NCBI RefSeq assembly: GCF_009909195.1
Contig: NZ_JAAAMU010000011.1
Location: 126,501-190,500 of the forward strand
From: Paenibacillus sacheonensis
GTDB lineage: Bacteria > Bacillota > Bacilli > Paenibacillales > Paenibacillaceae
DNA length: 64,000 nucleotides
Direction: 5' to 3'
Shown piece after piece: positions 9,812 through 17,255 of this stretch. Position numbers and translations under genes: made by a program. The notes below the pieces were generated by a model, which saw nothing but the letters and a program-made list of their open reading frames with translations, made no database searches and was not told the DNA's origin. Within the stretch, counting starts at the first letter, position 1. Every line of letters begins with the position of its first letter.

Positions 9812-11383
9812 CTACAGCGCCTGCTCGCTTATACCCGTTTCCGGATCGAAGACCAGCATCTTCGTGCCGATCTTATCGATGAAGAAGCGATCATGGCTGA
9901 CCGTAACGACCGCGCCGGGAAAATGAATCAACGCCTGCTCCATGACCTGAATGCTCGTGAGGTCCAGATGGTTGGTGGGCTCGTCCAGGATGATGACCGC
10001 GGCGCCGGAGAGCAGGCATTTGGCAAGTGCGACACGCGCCTTCTGGCCGCCGGACAGATGGCCGATGGTCTTGCTGAGATCCATTTCCGAGAATTGCAGC
10101 ATGGATAGGAACTTGTTCACCTTCTTGCGCGGCGCATCCAATCCCAATCCGTACGTATTGACCGCGTGGCTGACGGTATCCTTGGGATCCAGCTCGTCCC
10201 ACGTCCGGTTGAAGTACGCGTAGTCCACGCCCTTCTCCCACGTTACTTCGCCCGTTTCCGGCTTCTCCTGCCCCGTGAGCACCTTGATCAGCGTGGACTT
10301 CCCGCTTCCGTTAGGACCTGTAATGACCAGGCGGTCTTCCTTCTGAATATCGAAGCTGACGTTCCGGAAAATCTCCCGCCCGTCGTAGCTCTGCCCGATG
10401 CCCTTCACCTCGGCCAGCTTGTCGGGAAACCGAAGCCGTTCGTAAATATCCGTGATCAGCACGTTGACGGGATGCGGCTCGATGCGTTTCTTGTTGTCCG
10501 CCAGCTTGCGGGACAAGCGGTCCTTGGCAGACTTGCGGCTCGCGCGGGTGTCGATCGCTTCCGACTCCATGAGCAGCAGCTCTTCCTCCCACTCGAACTG
10601 GCGGTCCAGCTCCTTCTTGCGCATCTTCTTCTTGCGAATATAGTCGGTGTAATTGCCTTCGTATTCCTGAAAATGATAGTTCTCGATCTCGATCGTCCGC
10701 GTGACCACCTTATCGAGAAACTGCCGGTCATGCGACACCAGGATCATGGCGCCGTTAAATCGGAACAACCATTGCTCGAGCCACGCGATGCCCTCGATAT
10801 CCAAGTAGTTCGTCGGCTCGTCCAACAGCACGACGTCGGGCAGCTGAATCAGCATCTTGGCGAGCGCGGCCCGGTTCCGCCAGCCGCCGGACAGCTCGTC
10901 GACGGGCTGATGGCGCGATCGGTCATTGAAGCCGAGCTTGGTCAGCTCCGTGTTGATTTCGACCGATACGTTCCAGCCGTCCAGATGCTCCATCTGCTCG
11001 AACAGCTCGGCCTGTCTGGCGAGCAGCGTTTCCATCTCGCCGTCGCCCTCAACCGTGCCCAGCTTCTCTCCGACCTCCTGCAGCTCCCGCTCGATCAAAG
11101 CCACCTGCTCGAAGCACAGCTCCAGCTCCTGCTGGACGGACAAGCTGCCGCGCAGCTCCGAAAATTGCGAGAAATAGCCGATCTTCGCCTTGGGATCAAG
11201 CTCCACTTTGCCGGATGTCGGTTCCTCCTGGCCTAGAATCAGCTTGAACACCGTCGACTTGCCCGCGCCGTTCCGGCCGATCAGACCGATGCGCTCGCCT
11301 TGGCTCACGCGAAAATAAATATCGCGGAAGATCAAGGACTCTTCGTATTTCTTCGTCACGTTCTCCAAGCGAATGACGCTCAT
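9812..11383 (-). CDS. ABC-F family ATPase
   Basis: A soluble protein of about 523 residues with two ABC domains and no membrane segments. Domain 1 has GRNGAGKST, LSGGWRNRAALAK and LLDEPTNYLD; domain 2 has GPNGSGKST, LSGGQKARVALAK and LDEPTNHLD. Between them is a charged helical linker of the ABC-F type. The family binds the ribosomal E site; some members protect against antibiotics and others assist translation. Candidate starts are GTG at 11392, ATG at 11389 and ATG at 11383; I take the last because GGAAGGG is best spaced for it. The minus strand has a TATAAT near 11427 but no strong -35. Confidence 0.9.
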   Translation of the reverse strand: MSVIRLENVTKKYEESLIFRDIYFRVSQGERIGLIGRNGAGKSTVFKLILGQEEPTSGKVELDPKAKIGYFSQFSELRGSLSVQQELELCFEQVALIERELQEVGEKLGTVEGDGEMETLLARQAELFEQMEHLDGWNVSVEINTELTKLGFNDRSRHQPVDELSGGWRNRAALAKMLIQLPDVVLLDEPTNYLDIEGIAWLEQWLFRFNGAMILVSHDRQFLDKVVTRTIEIENYHFQEYEGNYTDYIRKKKMRKKELDRQFEWEEELLLMESEAIDTRASRKSAKDRLSRKLADNKKRIEPHPVNVLITDIYERLRFPDKLAEVKGIGQSYDGREIFRNVSFDIQKEDRLVITGPNGSGKSTLIKVLTGQEKPETGEVTWEKGVDYAYFNRTWDELDPKDTVSHAVNTYGLGLDAPRKKVNKFLSMLQFSEMDLSKTIGHLSGGQKARVALAKCLLSGAAVIILDEPTNHLDLTSIQVMEQALIHFPGAVVTVSHDRFFIDKIGTKMLVFDPETGISEQAL

Positions 11384-11530
11384 GTCCATCACCCTTCCAG
11401 TTCCGTCAATCTAAAGCCTGGATCGATTATATCATGTGTTCGACTTGCTTTGAGGCTGTTCTAATGGATGGTCATGTCGTCGGGCTGGCTCCTCCTCCTC
11501 GCTGCGGAATCTAACGCCGTACGAAAGAAA

Positions 11531-11559
11531 GCCGGGAGCCCTTCAGTAGGATTCCCGGC
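11531..11559 (-). terminator. Second terminator after the iron-binding lipoprotein gene
   Basis: GCCGGGA pairs with TCCCGGC, extended by inner pairs, and is followed on the minus strand by TTTCTTTC. It separates the lipoprotein gene from the ABC-F gene. Confidence 0.7.
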
Positions 11560-11630
11560 CGCTCACATGTATTTCCATAATGTAGGAGTTCAACGTGCGC
11601 AGCTTCGTTCCTGCTGCCCGGCGCAATAAA

Positions 11631-11666
11631 CGCAAAGACACCTTCAAGGATTGAACCCTGAAGGTG
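11631..11666 (-). terminator. First terminator after the iron-binding lipoprotein gene
   Basis: CACCTTCA at 11639-11646 pairs with TGAAGGTG at 11659-11666, with TCTTTGCGTTT following on the minus strand. The remaining 11393-11716 gap holds only these two hairpins and the ABC-F promoter region. Confidence 0.6.
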
Positions 11667-11716
11667 CCCGCTCAGCTTTTTTTGCTGCGGATGCCGAGTT
11701 CTCGGCGGTAACTAAC

Positions 11717-12718
11717 TTACTCGCCGAGGAAGCCTTTTTTGAAAATATCCAACAAATAGTCGAGCGTCGTCGGGTCGCTGTACGTGGACGCTTCCGTGTC
11801 GATCTCGATGACATGCTTGTTCTTGACGGCCGGGATGCTGGTCCACACGCTCGTCTTCATGAACGCGTTGTCGACAGCCGTGCTCCGGCTAAGGACGACA
11901 TAATCGCCCGCATACTGCGACAGCACTTCCGAGGACAACGTGTAGTAGCCCGGCCCGAGCGCATCCTGCTTCACCTTATCCGGCATGTTCAAGCCCATCG
12001 CCTGATACAGAATCTCCGTTCCGCGCGCCCAAGCGTTGCCGAACACGTAGAAGCTCTTCGAATCCGTCTCGATGACCGATACGGTTGCTTTGTCGCCGAT
12101 CTTCGCTTTGACTTCGCTGCCAAGCTCCGAAGAACGCTTCTTGAAATCGTCGATCCACGCCTGAGCTTCCTTCTCTTTGTTCAGCAGCTTGCCGATCTCC
12201 AATTGCTGTGCCAGGTAATCCAGCTTGCCCCACGTGTAGACGACCGTAGGCGCGATTTCCTTGAGCTTATCGAGCGTCTTCATGTCCGGGCTGCCGATGA
12301 TCAGGTCCGGCTTCAGCTCGATGATCTTCTCCAGGTCGTCCGGCGATACGACCTCTACGCCCGCCAGCTTATCCTTGAACAGCGGGTTCTTCTCCGTCCA
12401 TTCGTCCACGCCGACCAGCGTGCCGCCGGCCGAGATGACGTTCGGTCCGTTCGTCAGCGCTACGATGCGCCGGGGATTAGCCGGAACCTCGACTTCGCCC
12501 GTCTCCGATTGGTATGCGATCGTGCCCGCGGCCGGTTCGTTCTCGGCCGTCGCATTGCCATTCCCTGTCGTCTCGGCATTGCCGTTCTGCTCCGTCGCGG
12601 CCGCATTCCCGCTGTTCGCGGGCGCTCCCTCGTTACCGTTGTTATTCGATTTGCTGCCGCATGCGCTAAGGACGACCATAAGCGCCACGAGCATCGGAAT
12701 AATGACGAGCTTCTTCAT
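11717..12718 (-). CDS. Fur-regulated iron/siderophore-binding lipoprotein
   Basis: A 333-residue substrate-binding lipoprotein of the helical-backbone (FhuD/BtuF-like) class. It has a signal peptide ending in the lipobox LSAC, an Asn/Gly/Ala-rich tether (residues about 20-55), then two lobes including RRIVALTNGPNVISAG and LKPDLIIG. It should hold ferric siderophores outside the membrane for an ABC permease. A 17/19 Fur box lies 45 bases upstream of the start. No permease or ATPase is adjacent, so it must borrow one from elsewhere. The ATG at 12718 follows GGAGAG; 13 in-frame codons upstream look untranslated. Confidence 0.9.
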   Translation of the reverse strand: MKKLVIIPMLVALMVVLSACGSKSNNNGNEGAPANSGNAAATEQNGNAETTGNGNATAENEPAAGTIAYQSETGEVEVPANPRRIVALTNGPNVISAGGTLVGVDEWTEKNPLFKDKLAGVEVVSPDDLEKIIELKPDLIIGSPDMKTLDKLKEIAPTVVYTWGKLDYLAQQLEIGKLLNKEKEAQAWIDDFKKRSSELGSEVKAKIGDKATVSVIETDSKSFYVFGNAWARGTEILYQAMGLNMPDKVKQDALGPGYYTLSSEVLSQYAGDYVVLSRSTAVDNAFMKTSVWTSIPAVKNKHVIEIDTEASTYSDPTTLDYLLDIFKKGFLGE

Positions 12719-12762
12719 TTCTAATTCTCTCTCCTTTAGTTGTTTAATGCCCCGCACTAAAT

Positions 12763-12781
12763 GATAACGATTATCAATATC
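12763..12781 (-). promoter_or_regulatory. Fur box
   Basis: The 19 bases match the classical Fur consensus at 17 positions (differences at positions 6 and 15). It lies just upstream of the iron-binding lipoprotein gene and predicts iron repression. Confidence 0.85.
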
Positions 12782-12856
12782 AATAAAACTATAAACGGTT
12801 GCTCCCGGGTTGTCAATGACAAGATACGTGACAAGTTTCGGGATGCCACAGCGCCC

Positions 12857-12885
12857 GGGCAGGAGCCCCCGAGGAACTCCTGCCC
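12857..12885 (-). terminator. GC-rich hairpin after the M55 peptidase gene
   Basis: GGGCAGGAG and CTCCTGCCC form a perfect 9-bp stem with an 11-base loop, about 40 bases past the stop codon. There is no U-tract, so termination is uncertain. Confidence 0.4.
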
Positions 12886-12923
12886 TGTTCGGATCCTATT
12901 TTCCGAAGCCTAGTATGTTCGAT

Positions 12924-13703
12924 TCATAGCGGCAGCTGGAGCAGATCGGTTCGGTGCATGCGCACCGTGCGGTCGTTAACATATTCGACGTCCGGATCGC
13001 TCCCGATTGCATCCGCCTCTAACGGCTGCAGATACCCGATCTCCAGACAGTACGGCGATGCGAAGGCCGTCAGCGGTTCGATGTCCGGCCGCCGCCTCAC
13101 CGCGCTTGCCGCACCTTCCCGGATCAGCCTGCAAGCCTCCTTCCGATCCATGTGAACGGCCGCTTCCCTTCCTTGCCCGCGCTTTACGACGACGGCCTCA
13201 ATGCCCGGCACGAATAGCTGCGCCTCCAGGATGGCCTTGTCATCGCCGGAGATAAAGACCGTCGGCACGCCTTGAAGGCCCGCAATCAGCGCCCTGGCCC
13301 CGAATTCGCCGATGAACGTCTCGTTCAGCTTCATATACGCAATCGTTTTGGAACTGTAGGTATGGCATAAGGGCGCATTATAAGTGCCGGCCATGGCATG
13401 CTGTCCCACGAAAAGCAGCGCATCGTAACCGGCCAGGCTCTTATACGGCTCGCCCGTGCGCAGATAGCGTCCGTCTTCCAGGTCGGCCTCGTTCAGTCCG
13501 CCCGGCCCATGGCCGTCCCATACGTCGATGCGGCAATCCGGATCCGCCGAGCGAATGCCGGCCATGCAGGCATTCACCTCCTGCGCCAGCAGCCGCTTCG
13601 CTTCCTCCACGCGTTCGGGGTATCCGTCCCCGGGCCGCGTCTGCGTAAAACTGTCTATGCCGGCCGCACCTTCCAGGTCGGTCAAAATAAAATAAGCGTT
13701 CAC
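12924..13703 (-). CDS. M55 family D-aminopeptidase (DppA-like)
   Basis: A 259-residue zinc peptidase of family M55, related to B. subtilis DppA, which releases D-alanine from D-Ala-D-Ala or D-Ala-Gly-Gly. Metal-binding and signature segments are LTDLEGAAG near the N-terminus (SxDxEG-like, here with Thr), DVWDGHGPGG, and FVGQHAM. I choose GTG at 13703, preceded by GAGGAGG; an ATG 12 codons upstream has no ribosome site. No dipeptide transporter adjoins it. A divergent small gene starts at 13849, so the 145-base gap probably holds both promoters. Confidence 0.85.
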   Translation of the reverse strand: MNAYFILTDLEGAAGIDSFTQTRPGDGYPERVEEAKRLLAQEVNACMAGIRSADPDCRIDVWDGHGPGGLNEADLEDGRYLRTGEPYKSLAGYDALLFVGQHAMAGTYNAPLCHTYSSKTIAYMKLNETFIGEFGARALIAGLQGVPTVFISGDDKAILEAQLFVPGIEAVVVKRGQGREAAVHMDRKEACRLIREGAASAVRRRPDIEPLTAFASPYCLEIGYLQPLEADAIGSDPDVEYVNDRTVRMHRTDLLQLPL

Positions 13704-13848
13704 CCGTGCAGCGCCTCCTCGTCTGGTATAGGCTTCCATTCGGAGTATACGTCTTCCGTTCGGAAGTCACAATCGTTCCGGCATTTTGTCACCCCGAACT
13801 GGGCATTCGCATAGGATGAACCATGTTTATAACGGAGGTCATCCAACC

Positions 13849-14175
13849 ATGAGCTCGTCTAAAACGCTACAGCAAGGCCATACGCCGATCTATCAGTGCA
13901 ATGCCGAGGCGCATCAAATGCTGCGCTCGATCAACGACCATCTCCATCAGCTTTGCGGCCAGCACGCGAACCGCCTGGTGAAAGTGGAAACGGTGGACGG
14001 CGATGTTTTTGAAGGACATATCGTCCATTGCGACAAGAGCATCCTCTACATCTGCCTGTCGAACGAAGGTTATGCCCGCGGATTTTTCCCAGGGGGCGGA
14101 TTCAATCCCTATTACAACAACCCCGTGCTGCCTCTGGTATTGTTCAATCTGCTTGCCATTACGCTGCTGCACTGA
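13849..14175 (+). CDS. Small conserved protein with Sm-like core
   Basis: A 108-residue protein. Residues about 45-75 (RLVKVETVDGDVFEGHIVHCDKS and on) look like the five-strand LSm/SH3-like barrel of small Firmicute proteins. The C-terminus is Gly/Asn/Pro-rich and then hydrophobic (PLVLFNLLAITLLH), suggesting membrane or coat association. The ATG follows GGAGG. It is 37 bases upstream of another small gene, so the two may be co-transcribed. Function unknown; the barrel assignment is from pattern only. Confidence 0.7.
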   Translation: MSSSKTLQQGHTPIYQCNAEAHQMLRSINDHLHQLCGQHANRLVKVETVDGDVFEGHIVHCDKSILYICLSNEGYARGFFPGGGFNPYYNNPVLPLVLFNLLAITLLH

Positions 14176-14212
14176 GCCATCAGAGGCAGTCGACTAACAA
14201 GGAGTGATCCAT

Positions 14213-14506
14213 ATGGCCTTTATGCCTCCCATCGGGCCGCAGGGCGCGCAGCAGCCCCCGTCCTCGCCGCCGCCGCAGAGCGTTCCCATAAAGCCGCTCT
14301 CGGCATCGACGCTCGCCATCGATCCGGGCGCCATTTCACGCTGCCTATTCCGCAACACTTATATCTGGCCGCGCAGCGGTCAAGGCTTCTGGTTCTACCC
14401 CGTCTTCGTCGGACGGACATCCATCTCGGGATTTCGCTGGAACGGCTTCTTCTGGATGTTCTCCGGCTTCGATCTGCAGCGCATCGATGCGTTCACTTGC
14501 GTTTGA
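14213..14506 (+). CDS. Small conserved Firmicute protein with FWFYPVFVGRTSISGFRW segment
   Basis: A 97-residue protein. The first 35 residues are Pro/Gln/Ser-rich and look disordered. The rest (CLFRNTYIWPRSGQGFWFYP, then VGRTSISGFRW and NGFFWMFSGFDLQRID) is a compact aromatic-rich domain I recall from many Paenibacillus and Bacillus proteins, often misnamed transporters. There is no transmembrane segment. ATG at 14213 has AAGGAG at the right distance; a GTG three codons upstream overlaps that site. Function is not known. Confidence 0.72.
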   Translation: MAFMPPIGPQGAQQPPSSPPPQSVPIKPLSASTLAIDPGAISRCLFRNTYIWPRSGQGFWFYPVFVGRTSISGFRWNGFFWMFSGFDLQRIDAFTCV

Positions 14507-14549
14507 TCCGCTGAGCCGAGAATCCCGCATACAGCAATAACAACGACTA

Positions 14550-14590
14550 AGAAGGCTCCGCCATGTATGGCGCGAGCCTTCTTTGTGACT
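14550..14590. terminator. Terminator between convergent genes
   Basis: AGAAGGCTC at 14550-14558 pairs with GAGCCTTCT at 14574-14582, followed by TTGTG. It separates the plus-strand small genes from the minus-strand sigma operon. Confidence 0.7.
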
Positions 14591-14644
14591 TCTCCTCTTG
14601 GAACGCCTCGGGCACGCTAAAGCTGTCTTACAGTCCTTGCCCGT

Positions 14645-14986
14645 TCAAACCGCCTGCGCCCAATCCTTGAACGGCGGATAAGCGGATTGAAGCGGCACGC
14701 GGTTGAACAATTGCTGCCACCATTCATAGCCCCATTCCTTGCGAATGACGATCATATCGCGGAGCTCTCCGGGTTCCTGCGGCTGGACGCCCAGCCACGC
14801 CTGCTCGGCCCACTCGCCCAGCAGCCAATCCAGCTCGCGGTCAACGCCGGCAGGCAGTTCGTTCGCGCTATATTCGTTTTCACTATGCTTGTTCATGCTA
14901 GATTCGTTCATGTCGTCTGCATTTATGCTAAATTTATCCATACCGTCTGCATTCATGTTAGCTTCATTCCTATCGCCTTCGCGCAT
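14645..14986 (-). CDS. Unrecognised small protein with decapeptide repeats, downstream of ECF sigma gene
   Basis: A 113-residue acidic protein I do not recognise. Residues 10-39 are three copies of a 10-residue unit (NMNADGMDKF, SINADDMNES, SMNKHSENEY) with a partial fourth. The rest (ELDWLLGEWAEQAW through MIVIRKEWGYEWWQQLF) is Trp-rich and soluble. The ATG overlaps the sigma gene by 17 bases and has AAGGGGG upstream. Its place right after an ECF sigma factor suggests a regulator of it, but no anti-sigma motif (zinc HxxxCxxC) or membrane segment is present. The repeat DNA is AT-richer than its surroundings. Confidence 0.65.
   Translation of the reverse strand: MREGDRNEANMNADGMDKFSINADDMNESSMNKHSENEYSANELPAGVDRELDWLLGEWAEQAWLGVQPQEPGELRDMIVIRKEWGYEWWQQLFNRVPLQSAYPPFKDWAQAV
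14870..14959 (-). repeat. 30-bp in-frame degenerate repeats in the sigma-associated gene
   Basis: Three 30-base units encode the 10-residue repeats. The best-conserved part reads ATGCAGACG-ATG in units one and two. The array is in frame, so unit gain or loss would change protein length without a frameshift. Confidence 0.6.
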
Positions 14987-15524
14987 GCAGATCCCCCTTC
15001 TCGCCGGTCGGAACCGTCTCCAGCAGCTTCAGCTGCTCGGCCAGGAGCCTGCGCGCCTGCAAAATTTTATATCGAATCGTTCCCGGAGGCTGCTGCAGGA
15101 TCGCGCCGATCTGCACGCTGTTCAGCTCGCCCAGCACCTTCATCGTCAAGATGCAGCGCAGCTCGTCCGGCAGATCGTTCATCCTCGCTTCCAGCTCCCG
15201 AACCCGCTCGCGTCCGGCTACGACGCCCGACAGGTCGCCTTCGCCGTCCGCTGGAGCGGCACGCAGCCGCTCCTCCGCTTTCTTCTGGTTCGCGGTGCGC
15301 CGGTACTCGTCCTTCAAGCGGTTGGCCGCTACGCTGAAGAGCCAGTAGATCCGCTCGGCGGGCGCAATCCGATCGACCGACTCCCTGCGATTCCATGCCC
15401 GCAGATAGACGTCCTGCAGCAAGTCTGCCGCAAGCTCGCGATCGTTCGTGCGGCCTAGCAGGAAGGAGAAGAGCTGCTTCGAGTGCGCGGCGTACAAGCC
15501 GTGAAATAATTCGCGGTGGTTCAC
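14970..15524 (-). CDS. ECF-type RNA polymerase sigma factor
   Basis: A 184-residue ECF sigma factor. Region 2 spans about residues 5-75 (LFSFLLGRTNDRELAADLLQDVYLRAW), the linker is charged, and region 4 spans about 110-165 (MNDLPDELRCILTMKVLGEL then the helix-turn-helix IGAILQQPPGTIRYKILQAR). The GTG start overlaps the upstream stop as GTGA, so translation is probably coupled to the preceding gene. The downstream 113-residue ORF also overlaps. No classical zinc-type or membrane anti-sigma factor is encoded nearby, which is unusual. Targets are unknown. Confidence 0.9.
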   Translation of the reverse strand: MNHRELFHGLYAAHSKQLFSFLLGRTNDRELAADLLQDVYLRAWNRRESVDRIAPAERIYWLFSVAANRLKDEYRRTANQKKAEERLRAAPADGEGDLSGVVAGRERVRELEARMNDLPDELRCILTMKVLGELNSVQIGAILQQPPGTIRYKILQARRLLAEQLKLLETVPTGEKGDLHARRR

Positions 15525-16243
15525 TCTGCACCCGCAGCATCCAACATATCCGCAGGCTCGATGCCGATAATGTCGCCGAGCTTCGTAACCGCCAGCAGCT
15601 GCAGCAGCGGCACGAGCGGCTTCGGCGCCTTCAGGCTGCCGACCAGGACGATCTCCGTGACCTTCTGCTTGAGCAGCGCGATATCCACGTCGGACTCGAA
15701 TTCGAAATCTCCGACCAGCACCATCGACATCGGGGTATCGAATAGCTCGAAGAAACCCTTGGAGAACGTGTCGTTGCCGACGAACAGACGCGGCGCTTCT
15801 TTGTGGTAGTACACGATTTGTCCCGCCAACCGCGTTATGCCTCCGGCAAGGATGGCTTCCGATGCCTTGGGAAAAATAAACTGTCCGGCGGCGTGCACTT
15901 CGCCGAACCCGATCTTGGCGACGGGCGAGGTCACGATGACCTGACCTACGATGACGAGCACGTCGTCGGCGGAACCGTTCTCGTTGGCGAAGGCCTCCCC
16001 GCCTATCGTTACCTGGCCGCTGATTACCTTCAGCTTGCCGTTCGCCGAAGGTTCGGGCAGCGTCACGGTCAAGCCGACGTTCTTCTGCGCGATCTTCATC
16101 AGCGCGGCCGTTAACGCTTGCGGCACGAGAATAAGGCCTACGTTTTGAATCAGCGTAACGCCCGACAGATCATCCTCCTGCTTCCCGGTCAGATCCAGCA
16201 TCCCCACGTTTTCGATCGTAATGCCTTGAGCAACCTCTTCCAC
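15521..16243 (-). CDS. Unrecognised repeat-rich protein, first gene of the ECF sigma operon
   Basis: A 240-residue protein with no family I recognise. It is built of recurring short strand-turn units: ENVGMLDLTG, QNVGLILVPQALTAALMKI, KNVGLTVTLP, SGQVTIGGEA, VGQVIVTSP, AGQFIFPK, AGQIVYY, VGDFEFES and VGSLKAPK. A repeated hydrophobic-x-G rhythm like this suggests a beta-helix or beta-solenoid. There is no signal peptide or membrane segment. GTG at 16243 follows GGGGG; 34 upstream codons remain open without a ribosome site. Its stop codon overlaps the sigma factor start, so it may sense a signal for, or restrain, that sigma factor. This is inference. Confidence 0.7.
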   Translation of the reverse strand: MEEVAQGITIENVGMLDLTGKQEDDLSGVTLIQNVGLILVPQALTAALMKIAQKNVGLTVTLPEPSANGKLKVISGQVTIGGEAFANENGSADDVLVIVGQVIVTSPVAKIGFGEVHAAGQFIFPKASEAILAGGITRLAGQIVYYHKEAPRLFVGNDTFSKGFFELFDTPMSMVLVGDFEFESDVDIALLKQKVTEIVLVGSLKAPKPLVPLLQLLAVTKLGDIIGIEPADMLDAAGAE

Positions 16244-16553
16244 TCCGCATTCCCCCAGTCCATCAAATGGCTTACGTATAGGATAACGCGCGAAGGAGCG
16301 GAGTGTTGGCGAATTGGAAAAATAATGTCCGGGAGAATACGTCATTATATATTCCTTGACAGGAATATTCCGTTTAAAGTATATTCGATTCGTGAGCGAT
16401 ATATCCCTGCTTCGCCGTACCTCGTCTTCCGAACGTTTATTTGCACGAACTGCAAGGGAAGGCTATGAATACGGAGCGGCACGATTGACCTGCGAACCAA
16501 CGAAAAGACGGCAGCACCTCTACCTAATCTAATCCTACATTGGAGGAATTGAA
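16244..16553. other. Divergent promoter region between sigma operon and AHSA1 gene
   Basis: No gene is visible. It contains a plus-strand promoter candidate at 16356-16385 and presumably the promoter of the leftward sigma operon. Confidence 0.5.
16356..16385 (+). promoter_or_regulatory. Promoter candidate with overlapping palindrome
   Basis: TTGACA at 16356-16361 and TATATT at 16380-16385 are 18 bases apart. The palindrome GGAATATTCC starts directly after the -35 and could be an operator. The start codon is about 160 bases downstream. Confidence 0.5.
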
Positions 16554-17084
16554 ATGACCGATAACCAAGCAGCGAATACCGAAGCCAACCTTACGGAGGA
16601 AGCAAGATTAGTCATTTCCCGTACCTTCAACGCACCGCGCGAGCTAGTGTTCCAAGTATGGACGGAGGCCAAGCACCTGCAGCATTGGTGGGGCCCCAAA
16701 GGCGTGACCATCGACGTCGCCAAGCTGGATCTGCGTCCGGGCGGCATGTTCCACTACAGCATGAGCACCCCGGACGGCCATAAAATGTGGGGCAAATTCG
16801 TCTATCATGAAATCGTCGCGCCCGAGAAAATCGTCTTCACGAACTCGTTCTCGGACGAAGAGGGCGGCACGCTGCGTCCTCCGTTCGCGCCTGAATTCCC
16901 GCTCGAAGTGATGAATACCGTCACGTTCGCCGAGCAGGACGGCCGAACCACCATTACGATCGACGGCGGCCCTCACCGCGCGACCCCGGCGGAGCACGCG
17001 TTCTTCAAAGGCATGTTCGATTCCATGCAGCAAGGCTTCGGCGGCACGTTCGATCAGCTTGACGCCTACCTCGCAAGCCTCTGA
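16554..17084 (+). CDS. SRPBCC/AHSA1 domain protein
   Basis: A 176-residue protein of the START-like SRPBCC fold, AHSA1 branch. Diagnostic segments are ISRTFNAPRELVFQVWTEAKHLQHWWGPKG at the N-terminus, LDLRPGGMFHYSM, and the closing helix GMFDSMQQGFGGTFDQLDAYL. Members bind hydrophobic ligands; bacterial versions are often encoded with ArsR regulators, as at 31.2 kb here, but this copy stands alone. The ATG follows TGGAGGA. It ends at a terminator. Confidence 0.9.
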   Translation: MTDNQAANTEANLTEEARLVISRTFNAPRELVFQVWTEAKHLQHWWGPKGVTIDVAKLDLRPGGMFHYSMSTPDGHKMWGKFVYHEIVAPEKIVFTNSFSDEEGGTLRPPFAPEFPLEVMNTVTFAEQDGRTTITIDGGPHRATPAEHAFFKGMFDSMQQGFGGTFDQLDAYLASL

Positions 17085-17099
17085 TTCCTATCGCTATAT

Positions 17100-17143
17100 G
17101 GCCGTGCAGGCTGCCTATCCGGCGGCCGTCACGGCCTTTTTTT
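17100..17143 (+). terminator. Terminator of the AHSA1 gene
   Basis: GGCCGTG pairs with CACGGCC around an inner GC-rich stretch and is followed by seven T. Confidence 0.85.
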
Positions 17144-17255
17144 ATGCGCCCCGTTCGCAGCTTGTCCACACTAGGCCCAAATCCGTAGTTCAAAAGTCCC
17201 CCTGACTTTTGTATACTTAAACTATGTCTATTCTATTAAAAGCTGGTGGCTCACC

